Shown: positions 16,247-24,880 of the stretch, piece after piece
How positions within the stretch are numbered: position 1 is the first letter of the stretch
Layout: each line of letters starts with the position of its first letter
Source: Gammaproteobacteria bacterium
GTDB lineage: Bacteria > Pseudomonadota > Gammaproteobacteria > DSM-16500
Length of the DNA stretch: 42,047 nucleotides
Assembly (NCBI GenBank): GCA_021156085.1
Contig: JAJNBC010000016.1
Coordinates: forward strand, 1 to 42,047
Reading direction: 5' to 3'
Translations under genes and position numbers: made by a program
The notes under the pieces: model-generated
Database searches by the model: none
What the model was told of the DNA's origin: nothing
The model's input: only the letters and a program-made list of their open reading frames with translations

Positions 16247-18072
16247 TATTGTCCACGCAGAAAGAATTGATCTAATTCCGCAACAGAAAACTGCTTCCAT
16301 GTGGGCCGGCCATGATTACATTGACTGCTGTGCTCCGTATTTTCCATGGCTCGCAGTAAGGCGTTCATTTCAAGAATAGATAATTTTCGTTGCGCTCGCA
16401 CTGCCGCATGACAAGCCATTGTTGCCAACCAATGATCAATGCATTCTTCTATTCTTGTACTATTTTCATGCTCAATTAAATCAGATGCAATATCTCGAAG
16501 TAATTGCTCAATAGGACTATCACCCAATATTTCCGGCGCTTCACGTATTACCAGGGATTCTTGGCTAATGCGCTCTATATGTAGCCCAAGTTGATGAAAT
16601 ACTTGCTTATGATTCTCAAGCCTATCAATTTCCTGTTCACTTAACTTCATTGTTAAAGGAATTAACAAAGGCTGAGAAACTAATGTACGTTCTGAAAAAT
16701 TCTTTTTAAGCTGTTCGTAAAGTACACGTTCATGCGCTGCATGCATATCAACTAGCACCAATCCCTCTGAATTTTCTGCAAGAATAAAAATAGTATGTAA
16801 TTGCGCTAAAGCAAACCCCAGCGGTGGAGTCGTCATATCTACTTGCTGATTATTTAAATTTTCCGGTGATGCGCTGTTAACAGACAAGTGATGATACGCT
16901 GTCATTTGCTCTTGCATTCTGAACGGCAAACTCTGTTGCTGTGGCCTATATAAGGAAGTATCTTTTTCTAAAAGTTTAGCGCTAAGCTGATCGAGCCTAC
17001 TAGTAGTAGGCATAGCTATTTCGCCCGTTTTCATATTAACAGTAGGTATTGCCTCTCTGCATTGACCAGGCCGTAAATGTGCCAATGCATCCTCAATGCT
17101 ACGACAAATAAAATCATGCACCAACCGGCTTTCCCGAAAACGAACTTCATGTTTAGTTGGATGCACATTCACATCCACTTGATTAGGTGCTATTTCCAAA
17201 AATAAAACAAAAGCTGGATGGCGACCACCATATAAAACATCATAGTATGCCTGACGTACGGCATGGCTGACTAATTTATCGCGCACAATACGGCCGTTGA
17301 CATAAAAATATTGGAGATCGGGTTGTGCTCGAGCAAACGTCGGCAAAACGATCCAGCCCGTCAACTTTAATCCTGATATTGCACTTTCTATTTTTAATGC
17401 ATTTTCTGTAAAATGAGAACCGCATAAACTCTTAATGCGTTGCTCACATTCTACATCTGACTGAGCAGCGCGATATTGACGCACCAATTTTTTGTTATGT
17501 TTTAATGTGAAATTCACCGTAAATGCACTGATAGCGATGCGTTTTACTAATTCATCTATATGTTTAAATTCAGTCTCTTCTGAACATAAAAATTTTTTAC
17601 GCGCCGGTGTATTAAAAAATAAATCACGCACTTCAACAGTGGTTCCCTGTGGATGCGCTGCCGGGCTTGATTTTAAAGCTTGCTCTATACCTTCTACTTG
17701 TACTTGCCATCCTGTACTATTAGCCATGGCGGAGGTTAATAATAATCGTGAAACAGAGCTAATACTCGCCAATGCTTCCCCACGAAAACCCAACGTATTG
17801 ATTATTTCCAAATCATCCAATTTTTTTATTTTACTTGTTGTATGCCGGCTAAGCGCCAAAACTAAATCATCGGGATGAATACCACTTCCATTATCCCGCA
17901 CTTGGATAGAGCGCATGCCACCTTGTTCAATATCTAACTCAATTTTGTTTGCGCCGGCATCTAAGCTATTTTCAATTAATTCTTTCACCACAGAAACAGG
18001 CCGCCCCACTACCTCACCCGCAGCAATTTGGTTTGCTAATAGATTACTTAATTTCTGAATACGACGGTGCAT
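16246..18072 (-). CDS. mutL: DNA mismatch repair protein MutL
   Basis: GHKL ATPase linking MutS recognition to strand incision. N-terminal ATP-binding motifs: ELIENSLDAGA (residues 32-42), RDNGSGI (59-65) and TLGFRGEALASISS (93-106). The C-terminal domain contains DMHAAHE (442-448) with Glu at 453, matching the DQHAxxExxxxE metal-binding endonuclease motif except for Met at the second position, plus ACHAAVRA and CNHGRPTW. E. coli MutL lacks this endonuclease motif. Thus this MutL probably nicks DNA itself (inference). No clear Shine-Dalgarno sequence precedes the ATG, and a terminator lies only about 22 nt upstream, so its promoter is unclear. Length 608 is normal. Confidence 0.97.
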   Translation of the reverse strand: MHRRIQKLSNLLANQIAAGEVVGRPVSVVKELIENSLDAGANKIELDIEQGGMRSIQVRDNGSGIHPDDLVLALSRHTTSKIKKLDDLEIINTLGFRGEALASISSVSRLLLTSAMANSTGWQVQVEGIEQALKSSPAAHPQGTTVEVRDLFFNTPARKKFLCSEETEFKHIDELVKRIAISAFTVNFTLKHNKKLVRQYRAAQSDVECEQRIKSLCGSHFTENALKIESAISGLKLTGWIVLPTFARAQPDLQYFYVNGRIVRDKLVSHAVRQAYYDVLYGGRHPAFVLFLEIAPNQVDVNVHPTKHEVRFRESRLVHDFICRSIEDALAHLRPGQCREAIPTVNMKTGEIAMPTTSRLDQLSAKLLEKDTSLYRPQQQSLPFRMQEQMTAYHHLSVNSASPENLNNQQVDMTTPPLGFALAQLHTIFILAENSEGLVLVDMHAAHERVLYEQLKKNFSERTLVSQPLLIPLTMKLSEQEIDRLENHKQVFHQLGLHIERISQESLVIREAPEILGDSPIEQLLRDIASDLIEHENSTRIEECIDHWLATMACHAAVRAQRKLSILEMNALLRAMENTEHSSQCNHGRPTWKQFSVAELDQFFLRGQ

Positions 18073-18093
18073 AAAGAGGGAAACTCATTTTTA

Positions 18094-18127
18094 TAAAAAA
18101 AGGCGAGCCGTTTTTTGCAGCTCACCT
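18094..18127 (-). terminator. Rho-independent terminator before mutL
   Basis: On the minus strand a 10-bp stem (AGGTGAGCTG/CGGCTCGCCT, with two G-T pairs) closes a CAAAAAA loop and is followed by seven T residues. It lies 36 nt after the stop of the small secreted-protein gene (18164-18535) and just before mutL. It should largely separate amiB and the small gene from mutL-miaA transcription. Confidence 0.85.
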
Positions 18128-18163
18128 TCATAATAATTAATATGCTCTAAATTTCTAAATTTT

Positions 18164-18535
18164 TTACTTATATTCTTCAGGACGGCCGCCATCACCTATG
18201 GCACATACTACTTCCGATCCGTTGTTAGTAGAATAAGTAATGGTCCCCTTACCCCCTTCATCCTTGGAAACTCTAAAATATTTTTCTTTCATATCGGAAC
18301 TGGAGATACTCTCTATTACTTTCGCATTTGTCCCCAAACTAATTGCAGCATCAGCAGTAAGCTTAAGCTTGGTGGGGCTCAAGATATTTCCGTTATCACT
18401 CGTAAGATCACAATGAAAAGTAGGGTCCTTCTTAATTTGATCTTGATCAAATTGAATTGTACCTGTATCTGCGGCAAATAAATTCGCAGATAATAAAAAA
18501 GTTAACCCTAGTACACTAGCCTTCAATGTTTTCAT
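18164..18535 (-). CDS. Small secreted protein of unknown function
   Basis: A 123-residue protein with a clear Sec signal peptide: MKTLKAS, a hydrophobic core, and a cleavage site after NLFA. The mature part has about 100 residues, is hydrophilic, and has two Cys (in FHCDLTS and VVCAIGD) that could form a disulfide. It contains a Gly/Thr-rich strand-like segment (GGKGTITYSTNNGS). The start is fixed by AAAGGAGAGA about 6 nt before the ATG at 18535; the frame extends to 18616 but without a ribosome-binding site. It is placed between amiB and mutL, where other gammaproteobacteria have no gene, and is followed by a strong terminator. I recognise no family. Confidence 0.8.
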   Translation of the reverse strand: MKTLKASVLGLTFLLSANLFAADTGTIQFDQDQIKKDPTFHCDLTSDNGNILSPTKLKLTADAAISLGTNAKVIESISSSDMKEKYFRVSKDEGGKGTITYSTNNGSEVVCAIGDGGRPEEYK

Positions 18536-18697
18536 ACTATATCTCTCCTTTTTTATAAATAAAAAAATCAATGAAAAAGCAACTTTCAGGGGTAATATTA
18601 ATCTTAAATAAAACAAAAATCCACTTTTAATTTTCCTTTAAAAATCATTGCTATAAAGAAACTGAGAACAGGTTGCACACGCCTAAAATAAATCAAT

Positions 18698-19867
18698 TTA
18701 CACACTAGCCCCAGCATATTTTTTTTGATAATACCGGATACCATTAAACAAAGCAGCTGCAATTTTATGCTGATAAGCCTTATCACGCAAACGGCTTTCT
18801 TCCGTCAGGTTTGAAATAAATCCGGTTTCAACCAAAATAGAGGGAATATCTGGGGATTTTAACACCATAAAAGGCGCTTGCTCTAGTCGCGAATAATGGA
18901 GCATCGTTACGTTGTCAAGAGCATCTAAGATCGACGTGCCTAAGCGCATGCTATCTCTCACGGTGGCTGTCTGCGCCAGATCAATCAAAACAGAACGTAG
19001 CAAAGAACTTTGATCATTTAATTCAGCTAAAGCAACGCCTTCTAATTCAGAATAATTATCACGTCTTGCTAACCACCTCGCTGCAATACTTGTGGCGCCA
19101 TGCTTAGATAAAGCATAGACTGATGCACCACTCGCTCGATTATTGAAATAAGAATCTGCATGAATAGAAATGTAAATATCTGCTTTGTTTTTACGAGCAT
19201 ACACTAAACGGTTGTGCAGAGTAACATAGTAATCTCCATAACGAGTCAGTACTGCATGCATACCCGGCTCCTGGTTAATTAATGCAGCTAGCTGTTCGGC
19301 AATCTTAAACACCACTTCTTTTTCTTTAGTCCCTCGATCACCAATCGCCCCTGTATCTTTTCCTCCATGGCCAGGATCAATCATAACCACAAACGAATGA
19401 TTCTCTCCAACCAACATACTCTTTTGAGGGTTTAATAACTGTTTTTTCGCCACAAACTTCACTACGCCCGTCTTCTCTCTAGAGGTAGAAAGGGTGACAA
19501 CAATCTGGTCGGCTGGTAATTTATTCATTATTTTAAAGTGAAAGAAATAATTGATATCGAATACGAGTCTAAAAATATCTTTATGAGGTTGCCCAATACG
19601 AACATTTTTAATATCGGTATTAGTTAAATCTAAGGAATGTAATTTTATAGCCAATTGCGTGCGAGTAAAATCAAGAACGAGGCGATCAGGGTGTGTCAAA
19701 ACAAAAATACGAGGATGACTGGGTTTAGATAATTTAATTGTAATCTGGCTAGGTGATAGTGTATGAGAAATTTGAATATCTGTTATTTTCAGAGGCATAC
19801 CATAGGAAAAAAGAGGGGCTCCCACAATAAAACAACTTAAAATAAATCGAAACCACTTATTCATCAT
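18698..19867 (-). CDS. amiB: N-acetylmuramoyl-L-alanine amidase AmiB/AmiC type
   Basis: Periplasmic zinc amidase that cleaves the stem peptide from MurNAc during cell separation. A signal peptide (residues 1-23) is followed by an AMIN domain (about 25-125: LKITDIQISHTLSPSQITIKLS, VLDFTRTQL) that targets the septum. The Amidase_3 domain has MIDPGHGGKDTGAIG with the zinc His, Glu in KEKEVVFKI, YISIHADSYFNN with a second His, and ILVETGFISN with the catalytic Glu. At 389 residues it lacks the LysM repeats of E. coli AmiB. Its start overlaps the tsaE stop (ATGATGAATAA), so it is coupled. Its usual activator EnvC is not in the window. Confidence 0.95.
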   Translation of the reverse strand: MMNKWFRFILSCFIVGAPLFSYGMPLKITDIQISHTLSPSQITIKLSKPSHPRIFVLTHPDRLVLDFTRTQLAIKLHSLDLTNTDIKNVRIGQPHKDIFRLVFDINYFFHFKIMNKLPADQIVVTLSTSREKTGVVKFVAKKQLLNPQKSMLVGENHSFVVMIDPGHGGKDTGAIGDRGTKEKEVVFKIAEQLAALINQEPGMHAVLTRYGDYYVTLHNRLVYARKNKADIYISIHADSYFNNRASGASVYALSKHGATSIAARWLARRDNYSELEGVALAELNDQSSLLRSVLIDLAQTATVRDSMRLGTSILDALDNVTMLHYSRLEQAPFMVLKSPDIPSILVETGFISNLTEESRLRDKAYQHKIAAALFNGIRYYQKKYAGASV

Positions 19868-20351
19868 ATTGTAATTGCCGCAAAATAAATTCTCCCTGTC
19901 CGGAGTGAGCCATCAACTTAATTTCGCGACCACTACCGTGAATAGTAATATGACAAGCTAAATCACATGAAGACAATAACCCTCTGGCATATTCCGGCCA
20001 TTCAATGAGAAGAATCGCTTGAGAAATGAAATAATCTTGGATACCAATGGATTCAAACTCTAGCGAAGTTTGCAATCTGTATAGATCGAAATGAAAAACA
20101 GCGCCTGTGGAAAATTCATAGGGTTCAACCAAAGTATAGGTGGGACTTTTTACTCGTCCTCTATAGCCTAAACCATTCAAAAAACCGCGCACTAACGTAG
20201 TTTTACCTGCACCTAATTGGCCATATAAAAATAGGATAAAAGGAGGAAAATTTTCCTGCATAGCATGCATACGCTGTGAAACTTGGGCAAGCTGCCGGCC
20301 AAACGCTAGCATATTTGCTTCATCACAAATAGATTTAGTTATTTTTTCCAT
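19857..20351 (-). CDS. tsaE: tRNA threonylcarbamoyladenosine synthesis ATPase TsaE
   Basis: P-loop ATPase that works with TsaB and TsaD to make t6A37 in tRNAs reading ANN codons. Walker A is GQLGAGKTTLVRGFLNGLG; VKSPTYTLVEPYE and FHFDLYRL follow, then LIEWPEYA. I chose the ATG at 20351 (164 aa). An upstream TTG at 20372 would overlap nnrD and is less likely. It starts 2 nt after the nnrD stop and overlaps amiB. TsaD is encoded in the same window at 23546-24550. Confidence 0.95.
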   Translation of the reverse strand: MEKITKSICDEANMLAFGRQLAQVSQRMHAMQENFPPFILFLYGQLGAGKTTLVRGFLNGLGYRGRVKSPTYTLVEPYEFSTGAVFHFDLYRLQTSLEFESIGIQDYFISQAILLIEWPEYARGLLSSCDLACHITIHGSGREIKLMAHSGQGEFILRQLQYDE

Positions 20352-20353
20352 TT

Positions 20354-21193
20354 CTAAGAATCTGTTAAACAATTAACATTGATTAGTTGCCGAAAAAATT
20401 GAAATAAATCACTGGCAATCATACCACGTTGACCTTTTTTAGCAGCTAAATCCCCCGCTTCAGCATGTACTAATACACCAAGTTTTGCCGCCATAGTCAA
20501 CGACATCCCTTGCGCTGCTAAGCCACCAATCACTCCACTAAGCACATCGCCCATCCCTGCGGTTGCCATCCCAGGATTTCCCAACTTACATAATGCAGGT
20601 ATACCCTCTATGTCGGCAATTAACGTTCCCGCTCCTTTCAGTACACTAATACCGCCATATTTTCTCTGCAGGGCAATTACAGCAGCCAAACGATCATGCT
20701 GAATGACTGTGCTTGTAGTATTCAATAAGCGTGCTGCTTCTCCAGGATGAGGGGTTAATACCCAATTCTCATAGTAAATAGGTTTTTTAGCCAACAAATT
20801 CAAGGCATCGGCATCCATGATTAATAATTTTTTACTTTTAAGCACGTACCCTAGCATTTTTTTAGCCCAGCTTGACTGCCCCAACCCTGATCCACATACA
20901 ACGACTGTTGCCTTAGCAAGCAATGGCATTAAATCTTTAGTATGACAAATACCATGGCACATAATCTCTGGGCGCGCCCCGTTCAAGTGCAGTGCATACT
21001 CAGGCCGCGTAGCTACACTTACCAATCCCGCTCCAACTCGTAATGCTGCCTCAGCCGCCAAACGAACAGCACCCGAAAAGCCATAGTCGCCTCCCACTAT
21101 CAAAACATAGCCAAACGTATTTTTATGGCTATCGTATGGGCGAGGCGCAAGGCATGAAGTAAATTGCATGAACTGCAATGTCTCTATAGTCAT
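20354..21193 (-). CDS. nnrD: ADP-dependent NAD(P)H-hydrate dehydratase NnrD
   Basis: Repairs damaged NADH/NADPH by dehydrating the S-hydrate using ADP. The sequence is the carbohydrate-kinase-like domain only: GGDYGFSGAVRLAAEAALRVGAG, ATRPEY, VLTPHPGEAARLL and GNPGMATAGMGDVLSGVIGG. E. coli Nnr (YjeF) is a 515-aa fusion with an N-terminal epimerase (NnrE). At 279 residues this protein lacks the epimerase entirely, and no separate nnrE is in the window. Its ATG overlaps the terC stop by 4 nt and tsaE follows by 2 nt, so it is in the middle of a tight operon. Confidence 0.95.
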   Translation of the reverse strand: MTIETLQFMQFTSCLAPRPYDSHKNTFGYVLIVGGDYGFSGAVRLAAEAALRVGAGLVSVATRPEYALHLNGARPEIMCHGICHTKDLMPLLAKATVVVCGSGLGQSSWAKKMLGYVLKSKKLLIMDADALNLLAKKPIYYENWVLTPHPGEAARLLNTTSTVIQHDRLAAVIALQRKYGGISVLKGAGTLIADIEGIPALCKLGNPGMATAGMGDVLSGVIGGLAAQGMSLTMAAKLGVLVHAEAGDLAAKKGQRGMIASDLFQFFRQLINVNCLTDS

Positions 21194-22143
21194 ATTTTAT
21201 CTCTTGTTCGAATAAACAAGCTCAAAATAACAGTCGTAACTAAAATGGCCACAACAATACTTAATGCTAAGGGTATGGGTACAACAACCCAAGATGCGAG
21301 CAACATTTTCACCCCAATAAATACCAATACCAAAGCAATACCATACTTTAATAAATGAAATCGTGGCAGCATATTTGCTAGTAAGAAATACAACGCACGC
21401 AAGCCGAGAATAGCAAAAATGTTTGAAGTGAATACAATAAATGCATCATTTGTCACAGCAAAAATAGCGGGAATACTATCCATTGCAAAAATCAAATCGC
21501 CAATCTCAACTAAAATTAAAACGAGGAATAACGGTGTGACGTACCAAATATTTTTTTTCTTGACAAAAAATCTTTCTTCATGAAATGTTTCAGTCACTTT
21601 AAAATGACGACGTACCCAACGTAGAACAATATTTTGGGAAAAATCTTTTTTGCTTTCCTCTGGAAATAACATTTTAATTCCCGTGACTAGCAAGAAAAAA
21701 CCAAATAAGTACAATACCCAATGAAACTCTTCTACTAGCCAAGTGCCCCCCAATATCACTAGAAAGCGCATCAAAACTGCACTAAGAACCCCATATAACA
21801 ATACACGTCGCTGATATTCAGCAGGCACAGAAAAATAGCTGAATATCATGACAAAAACAAACATATTATCGACTGAAAGTGATTGTTCAATCACATAGCC
21901 AGTAAGAAATTCTAGCGCTTTTTGATTCGCAATAACTAAGCCTTGCGTTCGCGAAAGATACCACCAAATCAGTACATCGAAAATAAGTGCGCACGTAATC
22001 CATAACATTACCCAACTAAACGCCTGTCGTGTAGAAACCGTATTTTTCTTACTCCTATCCAATAAAAAAATATCAGCTGCCAATACGATGACAATAAAAA
22101 TAAAAAAACTTAGCCACATCCACCACGTACCGATTGAATACAT
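21190..22143 (-). CDS. TerC/Alx-family integral membrane protein
   Basis: A 317-residue inner-membrane protein with about eight to nine hydrophobic segments. It shows the TerC/Alx signature: SVDNMFVFVMIFSYF with the conserved Asp, LVEIGDLIFAMDSIPAIFAVT, and FTSNIFAILGLRALYFLL. Members such as E. coli Alx and MeeY/MeeF are linked to manganese export. TerC relatives have also been tied to tellurite resistance and to loading metal on secreted enzymes. The length matches Alx (321). It lies 19 nt downstream of orn and overlaps nnrD, so it has been added to the orn-nnr-tsaE operon. There is no room for a yybP-ykoY manganese riboswitch before it. Confidence 0.9.
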   Translation of the reverse strand: MYSIGTWWMWLSFFIFIVIVLAADIFLLDRSKKNTVSTRQAFSWVMLWITCALIFDVLIWWYLSRTQGLVIANQKALEFLTGYVIEQSLSVDNMFVFVMIFSYFSVPAEYQRRVLLYGVLSAVLMRFLVILGGTWLVEEFHWVLYLFGFFLLVTGIKMLFPEESKKDFSQNIVLRWVRRHFKVTETFHEERFFVKKKNIWYVTPLFLVLILVEIGDLIFAMDSIPAIFAVTNDAFIVFTSNIFAILGLRALYFLLANMLPRFHLLKYGIALVLVFIGVKMLLASWVVVPIPLALSIVVAILVTTVILSLFIRTRDKI

Positions 22144-22162
22144 ACCTGTATCTCCTTGCGTT

Positions 22163-22720
22163 TTAGCTATTGATCACGTCCTGGTTGAGAAAATGCGTGC
22201 GGTAATATTTCAACTCTTCAATGGATTCGCGAATATCATCCAATGCTAAATGTTTAGATTCTTTCTTGACGCCCGCATATACTTGAGGAGCCCAACGAAA
22301 AGCTAATTCTTTAAGGGTACTGACATCGAGTAAACGATAGTGAAAATATTTTTCTAATTCTGGCATATAGCGACATAAGAAACGCCGATCCTGATAAACC
22401 GTATTACCACACATAGGCGACTTTCCAGAAGGCACATATTGTTTCAAAAATTGCAACATCCTCGCTTCTGCTTCTGCTTCTGTCACTTGGCTCTCTCTTA
22501 CACGGGCGACTAAGCCAGAAGAATTGTGCTGCTTCGTATTCCAAGCATCCATTGCATTTAACAACTCATCAGACTGATGAATTGCAATAACGGGGCTTTC
22601 TGCTAATACATTAAGATGCGTATCAGTGATAATCATAGCCATTTCAATAATGCGTTCTTTTTCTGAATCAAGGCCTGTCATTTCTAGATCAATCCAGATT
22701 AAATTATCTGCGCTAAACAT
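22163..22720 (-). CDS. orn: Oligoribonuclease Orn
   Basis: DEDDh 3'-5' exoribonuclease that degrades RNA dinucleotides, including pGpG from cyclic-di-GMP turnover. The catalytic blocks are IDLEMTGLD (first Asp-Glu pair), [12 protein letters not shown], and the C-terminal [17 protein letters not shown] with the catalytic His and Asp. The start at 22720 ([13 protein letters not shown], 185 aa) has AAGGAAG about 9 nt upstream and matches E. coli (181 aa); the frame could extend to 22765. In E. coli orn also lies just upstream of the nnr-tsaE-amiB-mutL run. It is divergent from plsY across 97 nt. Confidence 0.97.
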   Translation of the reverse strand: MFSADNLIWIDLEMTGLDSEKERIIEMAMIITDTHLNVLAESPVIAIHQSDELLNAMDAWNTKQHNSSGLVARVRESQVTEAEAEARMLQFLKQYVPSGKSPMCGNTVYQDRRFLCRYMPELEKYFHYRLLDVSTLKELAFRWAPQVYAGVKKESKHLALDDIRESIEELKYYRTHFLNQDVINS

Positions 22721-22817
22721 CGTGATGGCTTCCTTATAGGGGCATAAATGTATTCTAACAGTCAAAACAATGTATTAGAATTGCTTCATACAAAAAAATA
22801 ATTTAAGAGAATCTTTC

Positions 22818-23426
22818 ATGATCTATAATCAATTTGCTACCGCCTTTGCCATTATCATTGCTTATTTATTTGGCTCACTATCGATGGCTATCATCATTTG
22901 TAAAATATTGCACCTGCCGGACCCACGTTCCCAAGGGTCGGGTAACCCCGGTGCCACTAATGTATTACGTTATAATGGCAAAAAAGTAGCTGCTATTACC
23001 TTACTAGGCGATGTATTAAAATGCGTTATTCCTATAGTGGTTGCCAAAAAATATGGTTTCAACTCCTTTGAGTTGGCGCTTATTACCTTTGCTGCCTTTT
23101 TAGGCCATCTTTATCCTATTTTTTTCCATTTTAAAGGAGGAAAAGGTGTCGCTCCTGCTCTGGGGTGCTGGCTTGCGCTTGCTTGGCCCATGGGACTTCT
23201 CCTAGCAGTAACTTGGCTTTGCATTGCTATACTCACCCGGTATTCTTCCTTGGCCGCTCTTATTACTGCTCTTCTGGCCCCTTCTTATGCTTGGTATTTC
23301 ACCAATGGAACATTTGCAGTAATGGCTTTCTGTATGAGTCTCTTGCTTATCTATCGTCATGCTAAAAATATTAGAAATTTATATACAGGAAAAGAAACTA
23401 AAATTGGCAAAAAATTTGCGCCCTAA
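22818..23426 (+). CDS. plsY: Glycerol-3-phosphate acyltransferase PlsY
   Basis: Inner-membrane enzyme that transfers an acyl group from acyl-phosphate to sn-glycerol-3-phosphate, the first step of phospholipid synthesis. Family motifs are GSLSMAIIICKI, DPRSQGSGNPGATNVLR, LGDVLKCVIPIVVA and HLYPIFFHFKGGKGVAPALG. Five membrane segments can be seen. At 202 residues the length is typical. AAGAGAATC precedes the ATG. It is monocistronic by position and converges with tsaD; a long inverted repeat lies between the two stops. Confidence 0.96.
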   Translation: MIYNQFATAFAIIIAYLFGSLSMAIIICKILHLPDPRSQGSGNPGATNVLRYNGKKVAAITLLGDVLKCVIPIVVAKKYGFNSFELALITFAAFLGHLYPIFFHFKGGKGVAPALGCWLALAWPMGLLLAVTWLCIAILTRYSSLAALITALLAPSYAWYFTNGTFAVMAFCMSLLLIYRHAKNIRNLYTGKETKIGKKFAP

Positions 23427-23447
23427 GCTAGCGTATATCCTCCACAG

Positions 23448-23523
23448 CACTTACCTATTGTTTTAACAAATAAAGCGTAGAAAACTGGAAGCCGATAAAT
23501 CATTGTAAAACAATAGGTAAGTG
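23448..23523. repeat. 76-nt inverted-repeat element between plsY and tsaD
   Basis: CACTTACCTATTGTTTTA (23448-23465) and its perfect reverse complement (23506-23523) are separated by 40 nt. One bulge and 3 more pairs extend the stem to about 21 bp. It lies between the convergent plsY and tsaD stops. There is no U tract on either side, so it is not a standard terminator, though it may still stop or stabilise both transcripts. The size and terminal symmetry also fit a REP-like or MITE-like element; no target duplication is evident. Confidence 0.55.
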
Positions 23524-23545
23524 TGGCTGATGGCATGCTCTCAAT

Positions 23546-24550
23546 TTAGCAATCTACTAGATTCCATCGGGGCGCCACTTGAATGACTCCATCTCCGTGC
23601 TGTCCAGCGAGCAACCGCTGACATCCCACATAGGCAATCATCGCCCCATTATCAGTACAAAATTCATGTCGAGGAAAATAAGCAATCCCCCCCTCTTCCT
23701 TCACCATATGGTGCACTTGCTCACGTAACACCAGGTTTGCACCTACCCCTCCAGCAACTACTAACGTTTTGAGCCCTGTTAAACGTAAGGCACGACGACA
23801 TTTAATAACTAATGTTTCAACTGCCGCCTCTTGAAAAGCACATGCAATATCTGCCCGGGTTTGCTCATCTAGAGAATGTGCCGCTATTACATTAGCAGCA
23901 AATGTCTTTAATCCGCTAAAACTAAACTCTAATCCTACTCGATTAATCATGGGTCGCGGAAAATGAAATCGTTTAGAGTCTCCCTTCTTAGCAAGCGCAG
24001 CTAATGCTGCTCCGCCTGGATAACCTAAGCCCAACAATTTAGCTGTCTTATCAAATGCTTCTCCTACCGCATCATCCACGGATTCTCCTAAAATTTCATA
24101 GATACCTAATTGAGCAACTCTTACTAACATGGTATGCCCGCCCGATACCAATAAAGCAATAAAAGGATAAGATGGGGGCTCAGACTCTAACATAGGCGCT
24201 AATAAATGTCCCTCCATATGATGAATGCCGATGGTAGGCAATCCCCAGGCAAAGCCAATACTCTGGCCAATCGCTGCACCGACTAATAAAGCACCAACTA
24301 GTCCCGGCCCTGCAGTATAAGCCACACCCGTTATATTTTTCGGAGTTGAGCACGCTATAGCCATTGCTTCTTCAATCAAGCTAATCACTTTGCGAATATG
24401 ATCACGTGAAGCCAATTCCGGCACTACCCCACCATACTTAGCGTGAGTCGTAATCTGACTATATAAGGCATGAGCCAACAACCCCGCTTTTGCGTCATAA
24501 ACTGCCACAGCAGTCTCATCACATGAGGTTTCAATCCCTAGTACACGCAT
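23546..24550 (-). CDS. tsaD: tRNA t6A threonylcarbamoyltransferase TsaD
   Basis: ASKHA-fold metalloenzyme that transfers the threonylcarbamoyl group to A37 of t[22 protein letters not shown] is the family N-terminus. The metal-binding [12 protein letters not shown] is present, as are [35 protein letters not shown] and [14 protein letters not shown] place the start at 24550 (334 aa) by homology; an ATG at 24562 adding MQSE is possible and has a GAAGAG sequence very close to it. It is divergent from rpsU, as in E. coli, across a region that holds the rpsU promoter. Confidence 0.96.
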   Translation of the reverse strand: MRVLGIETSCDETAVAVYDAKAGLLAHALYSQITTHAKYGGVVPELASRDHIRKVISLIEEAMAIACSTPKNITGVAYTAGPGLVGALLVGAAIGQSIGFAWGLPTIGIHHMEGHLLAPMLESEPPSYPFIALLVSGGHTMLVRVAQLGIYEILGESVDDAVGEAFDKTAKLLGLGYPGGAALAALAKKGDSKRFHFPRPMINRVGLEFSFSGLKTFAANVIAAHSLDEQTRADIACAFQEAAVETLVIKCRRALRLTGLKTLVVAGGVGANLVLREQVHHMVKEEGGIAYFPRHEFCTDNGAMIAYVGCQRLLAGQHGDGVIQVAPRWNLVDC

Positions 24551-24556
24551 TTCGCT

Positions 24557-24585
24557 TTGCATTTCTCTTCGTTAGCCATTAGAAT
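24557..24585 (+). promoter_or_regulatory. Candidate promoter of the rpsU-yqeY-dnaG-rpoD operon
   Basis: TTGCAT (24557-24562), a 17-nt spacer and TAGAAT (24580-24585) precede rpsU by about 45 nt. The -35 box is a poor match and the -10 box good. It overlaps the tsaD start region, so the two divergent genes may share control. Confidence 0.4.
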
Positions 24586-24629
24586 CTGCCATTCTTTCCC
24601 AAACTATAGAACGGAGTATAGTGTCAACA

Positions 24630-24851
24630 ATGCCAAGTATACGCGTTAAAGACAATGAAAATTTTGAAATTACCCTACGCAAGTTCAAACGTTTAATTGA
24701 AAAAATAGGCTTACAAACAGATTTAAGGCGCCATGAATTCTATGAAAAACCCACTTGGAAGCGCAAGCGTAAGAAAGCGTCTGCCATTAAACGCCATCAA
24801 AAGAAAATGTCACGCGCGGTTATTACTAAGGACAAAGATAGACAACGTTAA
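24630..24851 (+). CDS. rpsU: 30S ribosomal protein S21
   Basis: Small basic 30S subunit protein needed for initiation on natural mRNAs. [21 protein letters not shown] and the Arg/Lys-rich [17 protein letters not shown] are typical; 73 residues is near the usual 71. The ATG at 24630 gives the conserved MP start, but its GGAG is 13 nt away. A GTG at 24621, with GGAG 4 nt upstream, would add MST and could be the real start. It heads the classic macromolecular-synthesis operon. Confidence 0.95.
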   Translation: MPSIRVKDNENFEITLRKFKRLIEKIGLQTDLRRHEFYEKPTWKRKRKKASAIKRHQKKMSRAVITKDKDRQR

Positions 24852-24880
24852 TTTTTCTCTATTACATAAGGTAATAAACC

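Noticed and set aside
17492-17878. 128-codon plus-strand frame within mutL
   Set aside because: It is antisense to well-conserved MutL motifs and has no recognisable features.
22144-22162. yybP-ykoY manganese riboswitch expected before a terC/alx gene
   Set aside because: Only 19 nt separate orn from the terC-family gene, too short for the riboswitch.
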